Source: Amaricoccus solimangrovi (lineage in GTDB: Bacteria > Pseudomonadota > Alphaproteobacteria > Rhodobacterales > Rhodobacteraceae). Taken from it: 64,000 bases of DNA. The translations under genes were made by a program, and so were the position numbers. The stretch is from contig NZ_VFRP01000023.1 of assembly GCF_006385685.1 (NCBI RefSeq), forward strand, positions 1-64,000, written 5' to 3'. Positions 52,619 through 61,095 of this stretch are shown here, piece after piece; position 1 is the stretch's first letter; every line of letters starts with the position of its first letter. The notes beneath the pieces were generated by a model. The model worked only from the letters and a program-made list of their open reading frames with translations. It had not been told where the DNA came from and made no database searches.

Positions 52619-53587
52619 TCACGCCGCTCCGGTGTCGATCACGACCTTCCCCGTGGCCGCCCGGCTGCGGAGCAGGTCCAGCGCCGCGTTCGCCTCCGCG
52701 AGCGGCAGGACATGGCTCACATGGGGCCTGATCCAGCCGCGCTCGTACCAGGCGAAAAGCGCCCCGAGGCTCGCCGCGACGATCTCCGGCCGGTGCGCGA
52801 CGAGCCCGCCGAAGTACAGCCCGTGCACGCTCTGGTTCTTCACGAGCAGGATGTTCGCCGGCAGGTCCGGCACGCCGCCGCCCGCGAAGCCGATCGGCAG
52901 GATCCGCGCGAAGGGCCGGCAGGCGCGGAAGGCCGCCTCCCCGGGCGCGCCGCCGACCGCGTCGTAGAGCACGTCGACCCCGCCGAGCGCGCGGAGCCGA
53001 TCCCTCAGATCCGGCGCGTCCGCCTCCACCAGATGGCGCGCACCCGCCGCCCCGGCGATGGCGAGCCGCTCGGCGCCGCGGGCGATGGCGATCACCTCCG
53101 CGCCCATGCGCGCGCCGATCTCGACCGCCGTCAGACCCACGCCCCCGGCGGCGCCCAGCACCGCCAGCCGTTCCCCAGGACGAAGCCCGGCGAGATGGGC
53201 GAGGGCGACATGGCTGGTACCATAGGCGATCAGGAAGCCCGCCACCTCGGCGTCCGGCATCGCCTCGGGCGCGGGAAAGCAGCGTTCGGCGGGGCAGGCG
53301 ACATAATCCGCGTATCCACCGGAAGCGGGCAGCGCGGCGACCCGCGCGCCGATCGCGAGCCCCGTCACCCCCGGGCCGAGCGCCACGACCTCGCCCGCGA
53401 CCTCGAGCCCGGGCGTGAGCGGCAGCGGCGGCTTCTCCTGGTACTTCCCCGCGACCATCAGCGTATCGGCGAAATTGACGCCGCAGGCGCGGACCGCGAT
53501 CAGCGCCTCGCCCGGACCGGGTTCCGGCCGGGGAATCTCGGCGAGGGTGAGGGGCTCGCCCAGGGTCTCGATCCGCATCGCACGCAT
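52619..53587 (-). CDS. NADPH:quinone oxidoreductase (MDR family)
   Basis: The 322-residue medium-chain reductase has the GroES-like domain (ACGVNFADTLMVAGKYQ, PGLEVAGEVVALGPGV) and the Rossmann domain LGAAGGVGLTAVEIGARMGAEVIA. It lacks the zinc Cys cluster, as quinone oxidoreductases do. The C-terminus ends ATGKVVIDTG. It uses NADPH to reduce quinones or related enones. GGAGG is five bases before ATG 53587. It diverges from typA. Confidence 0.92.
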   Translation of the reverse strand: MRAMRIETLGEPLTLAEIPRPEPGPGEALIAVRACGVNFADTLMVAGKYQEKPPLPLTPGLEVAGEVVALGPGVTGLAIGARVAALPASGGYADYVACPAERCFPAPEAMPDAEVAGFLIAYGTSHVALAHLAGLRPGERLAVLGAAGGVGLTAVEIGARMGAEVIAIARGAERLAIAGAAGARHLVEADAPDLRDRLRALGGVDVLYDAVGGAPGEAAFRACRPFARILPIGFAGGGVPDLPANILLVKNQSVHGLYFGGLVAHRPEIVAASLGALFAWYERGWIRPHVSHVLPLAEANAALDLLRSRAATGKVVIDTGAA

Positions 53588-53771
53588 TCGGGCCTCCATC
53601 CGCCGTGGGAGGGAAACCCTAGGCAGGCGGCCCGCCGCTGTCATGCGCGGATGCCGCGAGGCCGTGCGAAGGTCGAATTCCGCGGGCCGCCGCGGCGCAA
53701 CATTGCCTTTTGCCCTCCGGGACACTAAGGGCACGCCCGAGGGGCGCGGGGCCCCGCCGAGGGTTTGTCCG

Positions 53772-55589
53772 ATGGATATGAGAAACATTGCGATCATCGC
53801 GCACGTCGACCACGGGAAGACGACGCTGGTCGATCAGCTGCTCAGGCAGTCGGGCACCTTCCGCGACAACCAGGCGACCGTCGAACGGGCGATGGATTCG
53901 AACGATCTGGAGCGCGAGCGCGGGATCACCATTCTCGCCAAGGCGACCTCGGTCGAATGGCAGGGCCACCGGATCAACATCGTCGACACGCCCGGCCACG
54001 CCGATTTCGGGGGCGAGGTGGAGCGCATCCTCTCGATGGTCGACAGCGTGGTGCTGCTGGTCGACGCGGCCGAGGGGCCGATGCCGCAGACGAAGTTCGT
54101 GACGGCGAAGGCGCTCCGCCTCGGCCTCCGCCCGATCGTCGTGCTGAACAAGGTCGACAAGCCCGACGCCGAGCCCGACCGCGCGCTCGACGAGGTATTC
54201 GACCTCTTCGTGAGCCTCGACGCGAACGAGGAACAGCTCGACTTTCCCGTGCTCTACGCCTCGGGCCGCGCCGGCTGGGCCGATGCCGAGCTCGACGGGC
54301 CGCGCGAGAATCTCGACGCGCTCTACAAGCTCATCCTCGAGCACGTCCCGGCGCCGAGGCAGCTCGCCCATGTGGACGAGCCCTTCTCGATGCTCGCCAC
54401 CACGCTCTCCGCGGACCCGTTCCTCGGGCGCCTGCTGACGGGGCGGATCGAGACCGGCCGGGTCAAGACCGGCCAGATGGTCAAGGCCCTCTCGCGCGAG
54501 GGCAAGGAGATCGAGCGCTTCCGCGTCTCGAAGGTCCTCGCCTTCCGCGGCCTCCAGCGCCAGCCGATCGACGAGGCGGAGGCGGGCGACATCGTGAGCC
54601 TTTCGGGCATGGCGAAGGCGACGGTCGCGGACACGATCTGCGATCTCTCGGTCAGCGAAGCGATTCCGGCGCAGCCGATCGACCCGCCGACGATCTCCGT
54701 CACCTTCGGCATCAACGATTCGCCGCTCGCCGGCCGCGATGGCGACAAGGTGCAGAGCCGGGTGATTCGCGACCGGCTGATGCGCGAGGCGGAGACCAAC
54801 GTGGCGATCAAGGTCGCCGACACGCCGGGCGGCGAGGCCTTCGAGGTCTCGGGCCGGGGCGAGTTGCAGATGGGCGTGCTGATCGAGAACATGCGCCGCG
54901 AGGGGTTCGAGCTCTCGATCTCGCGCCCGCAGGTGCTCTTCACCGAGCGCGACGGCGTGCGCTACGAGCCGCTCGAGGAAGTCACGATCGACGTGGACGA
55001 GGAATATTCCGGCGTCGTCGTCGACAAGCTCAGCCAGCGCAAGGGCGAGCTCTCGGAGATGCGCACCGGCGCCGGCGGCAAGACCCGCATCGTCGCGCTG
55101 GTGCCGAGCCGGGGCCTCATCGGCTATCACGGCGAGTTCCTGACCGACACGCGCGGCACCGGGGTGATGAACCGCGTCTTCTCCGACTGGACACCCTATC
55201 GCGGCGCGATCCCGGGCCGGCGTAACGGCGTGCTGATCTCGATCGAGGACGGCACTTCGGTCGCCTATGCGATCTTCAACCTCGAGGATCGCGGCACCTT
55301 CTTCATCGGCGCGCAGGAGCAGGTCTATCAGGGCATGATCCTCGGCGAGCACAGCCGCGACAACGATCTCGAGGTGAACCCGCTCAAGGGCAAGAAGCTC
55401 ACCAACGTCCGCGCCTCCGGCACGGACGAGGCGGTGCGGCTGACGACGCCGGTGCGCATGACGCTCGAACAGGCGATCGCCTATATCGAGCCGGACGAGC
55501 TCGTCGAGGTGACGCCGCGCCACATCCGGCTCCGCAAGCGCTACCTCGATCCGCACGAACGCAAGCGGCAGGCCCGCGCGGCGGAGTAA
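53772..55589 (+). CDS. typA: Ribosome-associated GTPase TypA/BipA
   Basis: The 605-residue translational GTPase has the G-domain (1-195) with [15 protein letters not shown], the ERERGITI switch, [14 protein letters not shown] and NKVDKPDA. The elongation-factor-like domains follow (EF-Tu domain 2 about 205-290, domains III and V). The TypA-specific C-terminus holds [15 protein letters not shown] and [23 protein letters not shown]. It acts on ribosomes in stress and cold. Its length is normal. Confidence 0.96.
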   Translation: MDMRNIAIIAHVDHGKTTLVDQLLRQSGTFRDNQATVERAMDSNDLERERGITILAKATSVEWQGHRINIVDTPGHADFGGEVERILSMVDSVVLLVDAAEGPMPQTKFVTAKALRLGLRPIVVLNKVDKPDAEPDRALDEVFDLFVSLDANEEQLDFPVLYASGRAGWADAELDGPRENLDALYKLILEHVPAPRQLAHVDEPFSMLATTLSADPFLGRLLTGRIETGRVKTGQMVKALSREGKEIERFRVSKVLAFRGLQRQPIDEAEAGDIVSLSGMAKATVADTICDLSVSEAIPAQPIDPPTISVTFGINDSPLAGRDGDKVQSRVIRDRLMREAETNVAIKVADTPGGEAFEVSGRGELQMGVLIENMRREGFELSISRPQVLFTERDGVRYEPLEEVTIDVDEEYSGVVVDKLSQRKGELSEMRTGAGGKTRIVALVPSRGLIGYHGEFLTDTRGTGVMNRVFSDWTPYRGAIPGRRNGVLISIEDGTSVAYAIFNLEDRGTFFIGAQEQVYQGMILGEHSRDNDLEVNPLKGKKLTNVRASGTDEAVRLTTPVRMTLEQAIAYIEPDELVEVTPRHIRLRKRYLDPHERKRQARAAE

Positions 55590-55614
55590 CCTCGCGGGGC
55601 GTCCGCGCCCCGCT

Positions 55615-57420
55615 CTACTGATGCAGGAGCGGGCGCTCGCCCGCGCGCCGGCGGCTGAGCGCGACGGCGGCCATGACGAGGCCGATGTGGCTGAAGGCCT
55701 GCGGGAAGTTGCCGAGCATCTCCCCGGTCTCGGCGTCCACCTCCTCCGACATGAGCCCGAGATCGTTCGCCTGGGCGAGCAGCCGCTCGAACAGCGCCTC
55801 GGCCTCCGGCATCCGGTCGAGCAGCGCGTAGACCTCGACGAGCCAGAAGGTGCAGATGAGGAACACGCCCTCGTGCCCTTCGAGCCCGTCGTGGCCGTCG
55901 GTCTGGTAGCGCAGCAGGAAGCCGTTGCAGGAAAGCTCCCGCTCGATCGCGGCGACGGTCCCCGCGATGCGCGGATCCTTCGGCGGCAGGAAGCCCACGA
56001 GCGGCAGGGTCAGAAGGCTCGCATCCACCGTGGTGGAACCGTAGTACTGGGTGAAAGCGCCGATCTCGGGATTGTAGCCCTTCGCGCAGACATCGGCGTG
56101 GATCTCGTCGGCGATGGCGCGGTAGTGGCCCGCCTGCGCCGCGTCGCCATGCGCCTGCGCCGCCTTCGCCGCGTGATCGAACCCGACCCAGGCCATGACC
56201 TTGGAATAGACGAAATGCTGGCGCGCGCCGCGCACCTCCCAGATGCCTTCGTCCGGTTCGCGCCAGGCCTTCTCGAGGAAGCCCATCACCACGTCGCGAT
56301 AGGCTCCCTGCCGGGAATGCGGCGGCAGGCCACGGCGGGTGGCGAGGGCCAGCACATCGGCCACCTCGCCATAGACGTCGAGCTGGAACTGGTCGGCCGC
56401 GGCGTTGCCGACGCGGACCGGCTTCGAGCCGGCGAAGCCGGGCAGCCAGTCCACCTCCCATTCGGTCAGCACCCGTTCGCCGGCGAGCCCGTACATGATC
56501 TGCAGCTGGTCGGGCGAGCCCGCCACCGCCCGCACGAGCCAGTCGCGCCAGGCTTCCGCCTCGCGCCGGAGCCCGGTCTCGAGGAAGGCCTGCAGCGTGA
56601 AGGCCGAGTCGCGCAGCCAGCAGAAGCGGTAGTCCCAGTTGCGGACCCCGCCCATGGTCTCGGGCAGCGAGGTCGTCGCGGCGGCGGCGATGCCGCCGCT
56701 CGGGATATAGGTGAGCGCCTTCAGCGTGAGGAGCGAGCGGTTCACCGCCTCGCGCCAGGTCGGGCGCATCTTGGGCGGCAGCATGATCCGGTCGGTGAAG
56801 GCGTCCCAGTAGGAGCGGGTGGAGTCGAGGGCCTCGCCGGCCTCGACCACCGCGGGCGCCCCGCCATAGGAGCGGCCATGCGTCAGCACGAAGTCGCGGC
56901 ATTCCCCCTCCGCGACCGCGAAGGTTCCGACGGTATGGAGATCCTCGCCGTGCAGTTCGACCGGCGAGCGCAGGATGAAGAGATCGGGGCCGGCGATCGC
57001 GTGCCAGTCGTCGCCGTGGCGGTCGACCCAGGGCACGGTGCGGCCGTAGTCGGCGCGGATCGCGAGGTCGAATTCGAGTTCGACGGTGCCGCGCAGCCCC
57101 TCGACCCGGCGCACGATGGCCTGGGTGCCGTTGGGCATGGGCATGAAGTCGAGCACGCGGACCGCGCCGGTCGCGGTCTCGTGCGTGGTCTCGAGGATCA
57201 TCGTGAAGGGTTCGTAACGGCGCGAGGAGGTGTGCTCTCCCGCCGGCCGGATCAGCCACCGTCCGTTCTCGCGCGTGCCGAGCAGCGCGGCGAAACAGGC
57301 CGGCGAGTCGAGCCGCGGCCAGCAGAGCCAGTCGATCGACCCGCTCCGCGACACGAGGGCGCAGGAGCGGCCGTCGGCGATGAGTCCGTAGTCCGAGATC
57401 GCCCCGCGTGTGTCCGCCAT
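55615..57420 (-). CDS. Glycoside hydrolase family 15 protein
   Basis: The protein is about 601 residues and belongs to the bacterial GH15 glucoamylase/trehalase branch. It opens with ISDYGLIADGRSCALVSRSGSIDWLCWPRLDSP, a beta-sandwich domain, then the (alpha/alpha)6 barrel. NWDYRFCWLRDSAFTLQAFLETG and the catalytic Glu of IWEVRG are near the middle, and the base Glu is in MSEEVDAETGEMLGNFPQAFSH. No signal is seen. It cleaves an alpha-glucoside, perhaps trehalose. ATG 57489 with GGAGG upstream would add 23 residues and is a serious alternative. Confidence 0.88.
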   Translation of the reverse strand: MADTRGAISDYGLIADGRSCALVSRSGSIDWLCWPRLDSPACFAALLGTRENGRWLIRPAGEHTSSRRYEPFTMILETTHETATGAVRVLDFMPMPNGTQAIVRRVEGLRGTVELEFDLAIRADYGRTVPWVDRHGDDWHAIAGPDLFILRSPVELHGEDLHTVGTFAVAEGECRDFVLTHGRSYGGAPAVVEAGEALDSTRSYWDAFTDRIMLPPKMRPTWREAVNRSLLTLKALTYIPSGGIAAAATTSLPETMGGVRNWDYRFCWLRDSAFTLQAFLETGLRREAEAWRDWLVRAVAGSPDQLQIMYGLAGERVLTEWEVDWLPGFAGSKPVRVGNAAADQFQLDVYGEVADVLALATRRGLPPHSRQGAYRDVVMGFLEKAWREPDEGIWEVRGARQHFVYSKVMAWVGFDHAAKAAQAHGDAAQAGHYRAIADEIHADVCAKGYNPEIGAFTQYYGSTTVDASLLTLPLVGFLPPKDPRIAGTVAAIERELSCNGFLLRYQTDGHDGLEGHEGVFLICTFWLVEVYALLDRMPEAEALFERLLAQANDLGLMSEEVDAETGEMLGNFPQAFSHIGLVMAAVALSRRRAGERPLLHQ

Positions 57421-57842
57421 TCCCGCCGCCCTTCCCGCCGCCCTTGTCAGATCGCTCAGCCGCCCCAACTTGGACCGAAACGGCGCCATGGCGGAAGCCC
57501 TCCGCGTCGGCACCTGCCCGCCTGGGGCGCCGATGCCCATGAAAGGCGCAGTCCGGAGGCGAAGTGCTGCCAGCCGGGCGTTGCGCGCTCCCGCCCCCGC
57601 GACCCGCGTTTCGATATTGCGCCGCGGCGTTTTGCATTTTGCAAAGCACTTTGCAAACGGCCGCGCCGATGCCTTCCGGTAGTTCGCGTAGGCGTTACTC
57701 CCGCGCTGATTGTGGGGGCGGATTCGATCGCCCGGAAGGAGAAAAACCTCCGATTGAGCGACCTGTACGTCCCGCGCGTGGTGTGCGACAATTGGCACGA
57801 AGCTTGCTTTGGACTGAGTAGAGGTTATCTGTGGAGCGTGCG
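57421..57842. other. Long intergenic region between GH15 and XRE genes
   Basis: These 422 bases divide divergent GH15 and XRE genes. The left part may include extra GH15 codons up to ATG 57489. The middle contains a direct pair of TTTGCAAA palindromes at 57638-57657 and another related TTTTGCA at 57630-57636. The right side leads to the XRE ribosome site GGAG. No other gene is seen. Confidence 0.6.
57638..57657. promoter_or_regulatory. TTTGCAAA-N4-TTTGCAAA operator-like site
   Basis: Two identical palindromes TTTGCAAA are separated by GCAC. This is the form I recall for PccR and other ScfR-family (short-chain fatty acyl-CoA) regulators of Rhodobacter. It lies about 149 bases from one GH15 start and 186 bases from the XRE start. 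An additional TTTTGCA copy precedes it. No ScfR gene is in the window. Confidence 0.7.
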
Positions 57843-58223
57843 ATGAGACATCCGGTTGATGTTCATGTGGGAAAACGGGTTCGCCACAGGCGCTGGATGG
57901 TGGGGATGACCCAGCAGCAGCTCGGCGATATCGTGGGCATCAAGTTCCAGCAGATCCAGAAGTACGAGACCGGGATGAACCGGATCAGCGCCTCGCGGCT
58001 CTGGGACATCTCGCAGGCGCTCGACGTGCCGGTCAGCTTCTTCTTCGAGGGGTTCGACGGCGAGAACAGCGTTCCCGACGCGGCGCCCTCGGTCGCGGAT
58101 ACCCGCGGCGACCTGCTCGCTGACAAGGAGGCGCTGGAACTGGTCCGCTCCTACTACGCGATCCCGGAGGCGCAGCGGCGCCGGCTGTTCGAACTCGCCC
58201 GCGTGCTGAGCGACGTCGCCTGA
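57843..58223 (+). CDS. XRE-family transcriptional regulator
   Basis: The 126-residue protein has a helix-turn-helix at about 10-65: HVGKRVRHRRWMVGMTQQQLGDIVGIKFQQIQKYETG (in two pieces), then MNRISASRLWDISQALDVPVSFFFEGF. This is the PraR/PhrR-like branch of alphaproteobacteria. A C-terminal helix (ALELVRSYYAIPEAQRRRLFELARVLSDVA) is probably for dimerisation. GGAG lies six bases before ATG 57843. Targets unknown. The long upstream region has the TTTGCAAA pair. Confidence 0.9.
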   Translation: MRHPVDVHVGKRVRHRRWMVGMTQQQLGDIVGIKFQQIQKYETGMNRISASRLWDISQALDVPVSFFFEGFDGENSVPDAAPSVADTRGDLLADKEALELVRSYYAIPEAQRRRLFELARVLSDVA

Positions 58224-58293
58224 GCTTCGCCCGCCCGGATTGACCTGCCTGCCCGATCTGCCCTAATCGCCGGCGGGTCAGGCGGGGGCGAGC

Positions 58294-59106
58294 ATGGATG
58301 TCGGGGCGGATCTGAGGGAAGAACTCTGGGCCACGGCCGAGGCGCTCGCCGACATCGCCGCGGGAGTCAGCCTTCCGCTCTTCCGGGCGCCGGAACTCCG
58401 GGCCGCGAACAAGGCGGCGCGCGGCTTCGACCCGGTGACCCAGGCCGACCGCGAGGCGGAGGCGGCGATGCGCGCCCATCTCGCGCGCGCCCGGCCGCGC
58501 GACGGCATCCTCGGCGAGGAACTTGGCGTGGAGCCGGGCGAGAGCGGACTGACCTGGGTGCTCGACCCGATCGACGGCACCCGCGCCTTCCTGAGCGGGG
58601 CGACCACCTGGGGCACGCTGATCGCGGTCAACGCGGGCCAGGCTCCGCTGATGGGGCTGATCGACCAGCCCTATGTGGGCGAGCGGTTCATGGGCGGGCT
58701 CGGCCGCGCGGCGATGCGGCGCGGCGGGGTGGAGCGCCCGCTCCGGACCCGGCCCTGCGCGGCGCTCGACGAGGCGATCCTCTATTCGACCTTTCCCGAG
58801 ATCGGAACGCCGGAGGAGCGCGCCGGATTCGAGGCGGTGCGCGACCGGGCGCGGCTGACGCGCTACGGATTCGACTGCTACGGCTACGCGCTGATCGCGC
58901 TCGGCCAGGTGGATCTGGTGATCGAGGCCGGGCTGCTCGCCTATGACGTCCAGGCGCCGCAGGCGGTGATCGAGGCGGCGGGCGGCGTCTTCACCGACTG
59001 GCGGGGCCGGCCCGCGCACGGGGGCGGACGGGTGCTCGCGGCGGGCGACCCGCGGCTGCACGCGGCCGCCCTCGATCTGCTCGCCCGGGTGCCGGAGGCG
59101 GTCTAG
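58294..59106 (+). CDS. Inositol monophosphatase family, HisN-like phosphatase
   Basis: The 270-residue protein has the IMPase metal motifs: GEELGVEPGES (Glu), LDPIDGTRAFLSG (DPIDG), and the late LLAYDVQAPQAVIEAAGG Asp site. The TWGTLIAVN and the WDCYGYALIALG-type segments fit the HisN subgroup, where it makes histidinol from histidinol phosphate. An inositol or 3'-nucleotidase role is possible. Its stop TAG shares the palindrome CTAG with the convergent hydrolase stop. Confidence 0.85.
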   Translation: MDVGADLREELWATAEALADIAAGVSLPLFRAPELRAANKAARGFDPVTQADREAEAAMRAHLARARPRDGILGEELGVEPGESGLTWVLDPIDGTRAFLSGATTWGTLIAVNAGQAPLMGLIDQPYVGERFMGGLGRAAMRRGGVERPLRTRPCAALDEAILYSTFPEIGTPEERAGFEAVRDRARLTRYGFDCYGYALIALGQVDLVIEAGLLAYDVQAPQAVIEAAGGVFTDWRGRPAHGGGRVLAAGDPRLHAAALDLLARVPEAV

Positions 59107-60035
59107 CCGGGCGCGACGCGGTCGAGAAAGGCCGCGATCCGCGACCAGACCAGCGTCTGGGTTTCCGGCCGCTCCATCAGGATCTCGTGCCGCGCGCCGG
59201 GGCAGGGCACGAGTTCAGCGTCGGGCGTCCGGGCGAAGCGCGCCCGGATGTCCGCCGGATCCACCACCGTCTCGTCCGAGCCGAGAAAGCCCAGCATCGG
59301 GCGCGACGGCGAGGGCAGGCGGCGCAGCGCCGCGATCTCGCGAAAGGCGGCGGAGGTCCAGCGCACGCTCGGCGGGCCGAGGCCGAGTTCGGGATGCTCG
59401 GCGATCTGCCGCGCGGCACGCAGGAAGGCGGCGGAATCCGAGGTGAGCGGATTGCCCTCCATTCCCGGCGGCGCGCCGCGCGCCGCGCCGGGCATTCCGC
59501 GATGGCCGAGCCCCAGCCGCACCGCGGTTCCGGTCAGCGGGCCGACCAGGATCCGCGCGACCCGGCCGACGCGGATGCCCCACATCGGCGCGGAGAAAAC
59601 CCCGGCGGCGAGTTCGGGCCGCTCGATCAGCGCGCGCAGCCCGACGCAGCCGCCCATCGAATGGCAGAGCAGGAGGAGCGGCCGCGGCCCGCGCGCCACC
59701 TCCGGCGCCGCGAGCAGCGCGTCGAGATCGTCCTGATAGGCGCGGAAATCCTCGACATGGCCGCGCTCGGGATAGGGCGGATAGCGGTCCGACAGCCCTT
59801 GGCCGCGCCAGTCGATCACCGCCGCGCCGAAGCCGAGCGCGCGGAGGCGCCCGATCACGGCGCCGTATTTCTCGATGTATTCGGTCCGGCCGGGCAGGAC
59901 CAGCACGGTGCCGCGCGCGCCCCCGGTCCAGAAGACCGCGCGGATGCGCTTTCCGTCGCGCGCGCGAAGCCAGCGCGGCGCCGCGCCCTCCGGCGCCTCG
60001 GCGACATCGGCGTAAAACGGCGCCTCCCCGGTCAT
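59103..60035 (-). CDS. Alpha/beta hydrolase, lysophospholipase-like (PldB type)
   Basis: The 310-residue protein has the lysophospholipase L2 pattern: VLVLPGRTEYIEKYGAVIGRL, VIDWRGQGLSD, and the nucleophile LCHSMGGCVGLRAL near residue 126. The Asp is in LGSDETVVDPADIRAR and the His in GARHEILMERPE. The family hydrolyses lysophospholipids or monoglycerides. It begins five bases after the SCP2 stop on the same strand. Stops overlap with hisN. Confidence 0.87.
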   Translation of the reverse strand: MTGEAPFYADVAEAPEGAAPRWLRARDGKRIRAVFWTGGARGTVLVLPGRTEYIEKYGAVIGRLRALGFGAAVIDWRGQGLSDRYPPYPERGHVEDFRAYQDDLDALLAAPEVARGPRPLLLLCHSMGGCVGLRALIERPELAAGVFSAPMWGIRVGRVARILVGPLTGTAVRLGLGHRGMPGAARGAPPGMEGNPLTSDSAAFLRAARQIAEHPELGLGPPSVRWTSAAFREIAALRRLPSPSRPMLGFLGSDETVVDPADIRARFARTPDAELVPCPGARHEILMERPETQTLVWSRIAAFLDRVAPG

Positions 60036-60040
60036 CGCGC

Positions 60041-60331
60041 TCAGGCGAGCAGCGCGCCGAGCCTCATGGCAAGCCCCATGTCGCCCTCGATCCGGAGCTT
60101 GCCGGACATGAAGGCGGTCGCGGGGTTGAGTTCGCCGCCGAGCAGCGCCCGGAAGGTCTCGTCATTCGCGGTGATCACGCAATCCGCCTCCGAATCGTCG
60201 GCCGAGGCGCCGTTCTGGTCGATCCGGACCGCGCCCTCCTCCAGAATCACGAATTTGACCGAACCATCGGGGGCCGCGCCGCCCAGTTTGGCATTGAGAG
60301 CCTTGACTGCGCCCTCGACAACGTCGCTCAT
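60041..60331 (-). CDS. SCP2 sterol-binding domain protein
   Basis: The 96-residue protein is a single SCP2 domain with SVKFVILEEGAVRIDQ, DCVITANDETFRALLGGELNPATAFMSGKLRIEGDM and a hydrophobic C-terminal helix. Such domains bind fatty acyl chains or other lipids. AGGAG precedes the ATG. It is probably co-transcribed with the lysophospholipase gene, suggesting a lipid-handling pair. It diverges from the TPR gene. Confidence 0.92.
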   Translation of the reverse strand: MSDVVEGAVKALNAKLGGAAPDGSVKFVILEEGAVRIDQNGASADDSEADCVITANDETFRALLGGELNPATAFMSGKLRIEGDMGLAMRLGALLA

Positions 60332-60396
60332 GCTGCTACTCCTGATGAGGGTCCGCGGGCCCTCGATTTTTCGGGCTCGACAACTATCTAGGATGC

Positions 60397-61068
60397 ATGG
60401 CCGGCTCAGGAAAGCGACAAAGGTTCGGACACGCCCTGGCGATCGCGCTGATCGGCGCGGCGCCGGCTTTCGCGCAGGATGCGCCCGCCCCCGAATCGCC
60501 CGATCCGCCGAAACTTGCGACGCCGAGCTACGACGCGCATGATCCCGCTTCCGCCCCCCCCGAGGATACCGCCACCGCCGCGCAGAAGCAGGCCGCGGCG
60601 CTCGACAGGCTCTACGGCGAACTCGCCGACCCCGGGCGGCGGGACTGGGAGAAGGTCCAGGCGGAGATCGAACGGCTCTGGGCGCGCTCCGGCTCTCCGG
60701 CGATGGATCTGCTGCTGCGCCGGGCGGGGCGGGAGATGCGGGCCGAGAACTATCCGGCGGCGGTCGACCACCTGACCGCGCTGACCGAACTCGCGCCGGG
60801 ATTCGCCGAGGGCTGGAACGCGCGGGCGACCGCCTTCTACCAGCTCGGGGAATTCTCGCTCGCCGTCGCCGACCTCGAACACGTGCTCGCGCTCAACCCG
60901 CGGCATTTCGGCGCGCTGACCGGGCTCGGCATCATCCTCGACCAAACGGGCCAGCCCGCCCCCGCGCTCGAGGCGCTCAGGGCCGCCCGGGCGCTGAACC
61001 CGAACCGGCCGGACATCAACGACCAGATCAGGCGGGTCGAGCGATCGCTCGGCGCGGCGGACCTCTGA
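60397..61068 (+). CDS. Secreted TPR protein
   Basis: The 223-residue protein has a signal peptide (about 1-26, HALAIALIGAAPAFA), a Pro/Asp-rich stretch and then three to four TPR repeats between about 75 and 210 (MRAENYPAAVDHLTALTELAPGFAEGWN, in two pieces; ATAFYQLGEFSLAVADLEHVLALNPRH, in two pieces). It is probably periplasmic and acts as a scaffold; partner unknown. It is followed after 27 bases by the helicase gene. Confidence 0.87.
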   Translation: MAGSGKRQRFGHALAIALIGAAPAFAQDAPAPESPDPPKLATPSYDAHDPASAPPEDTATAAQKQAAALDRLYGELADPGRRDWEKVQAEIERLWARSGSPAMDLLLRRAGREMRAENYPAAVDHLTALTELAPGFAEGWNARATAFYQLGEFSLAVADLEHVLALNPRHFGALTGLGIILDQTGQPAPALEALRAARALNPNRPDINDQIRRVERSLGAADL

Positions 61069-61095
61069 GCAAGCGTCCGCATCGGAGAAGCACGC

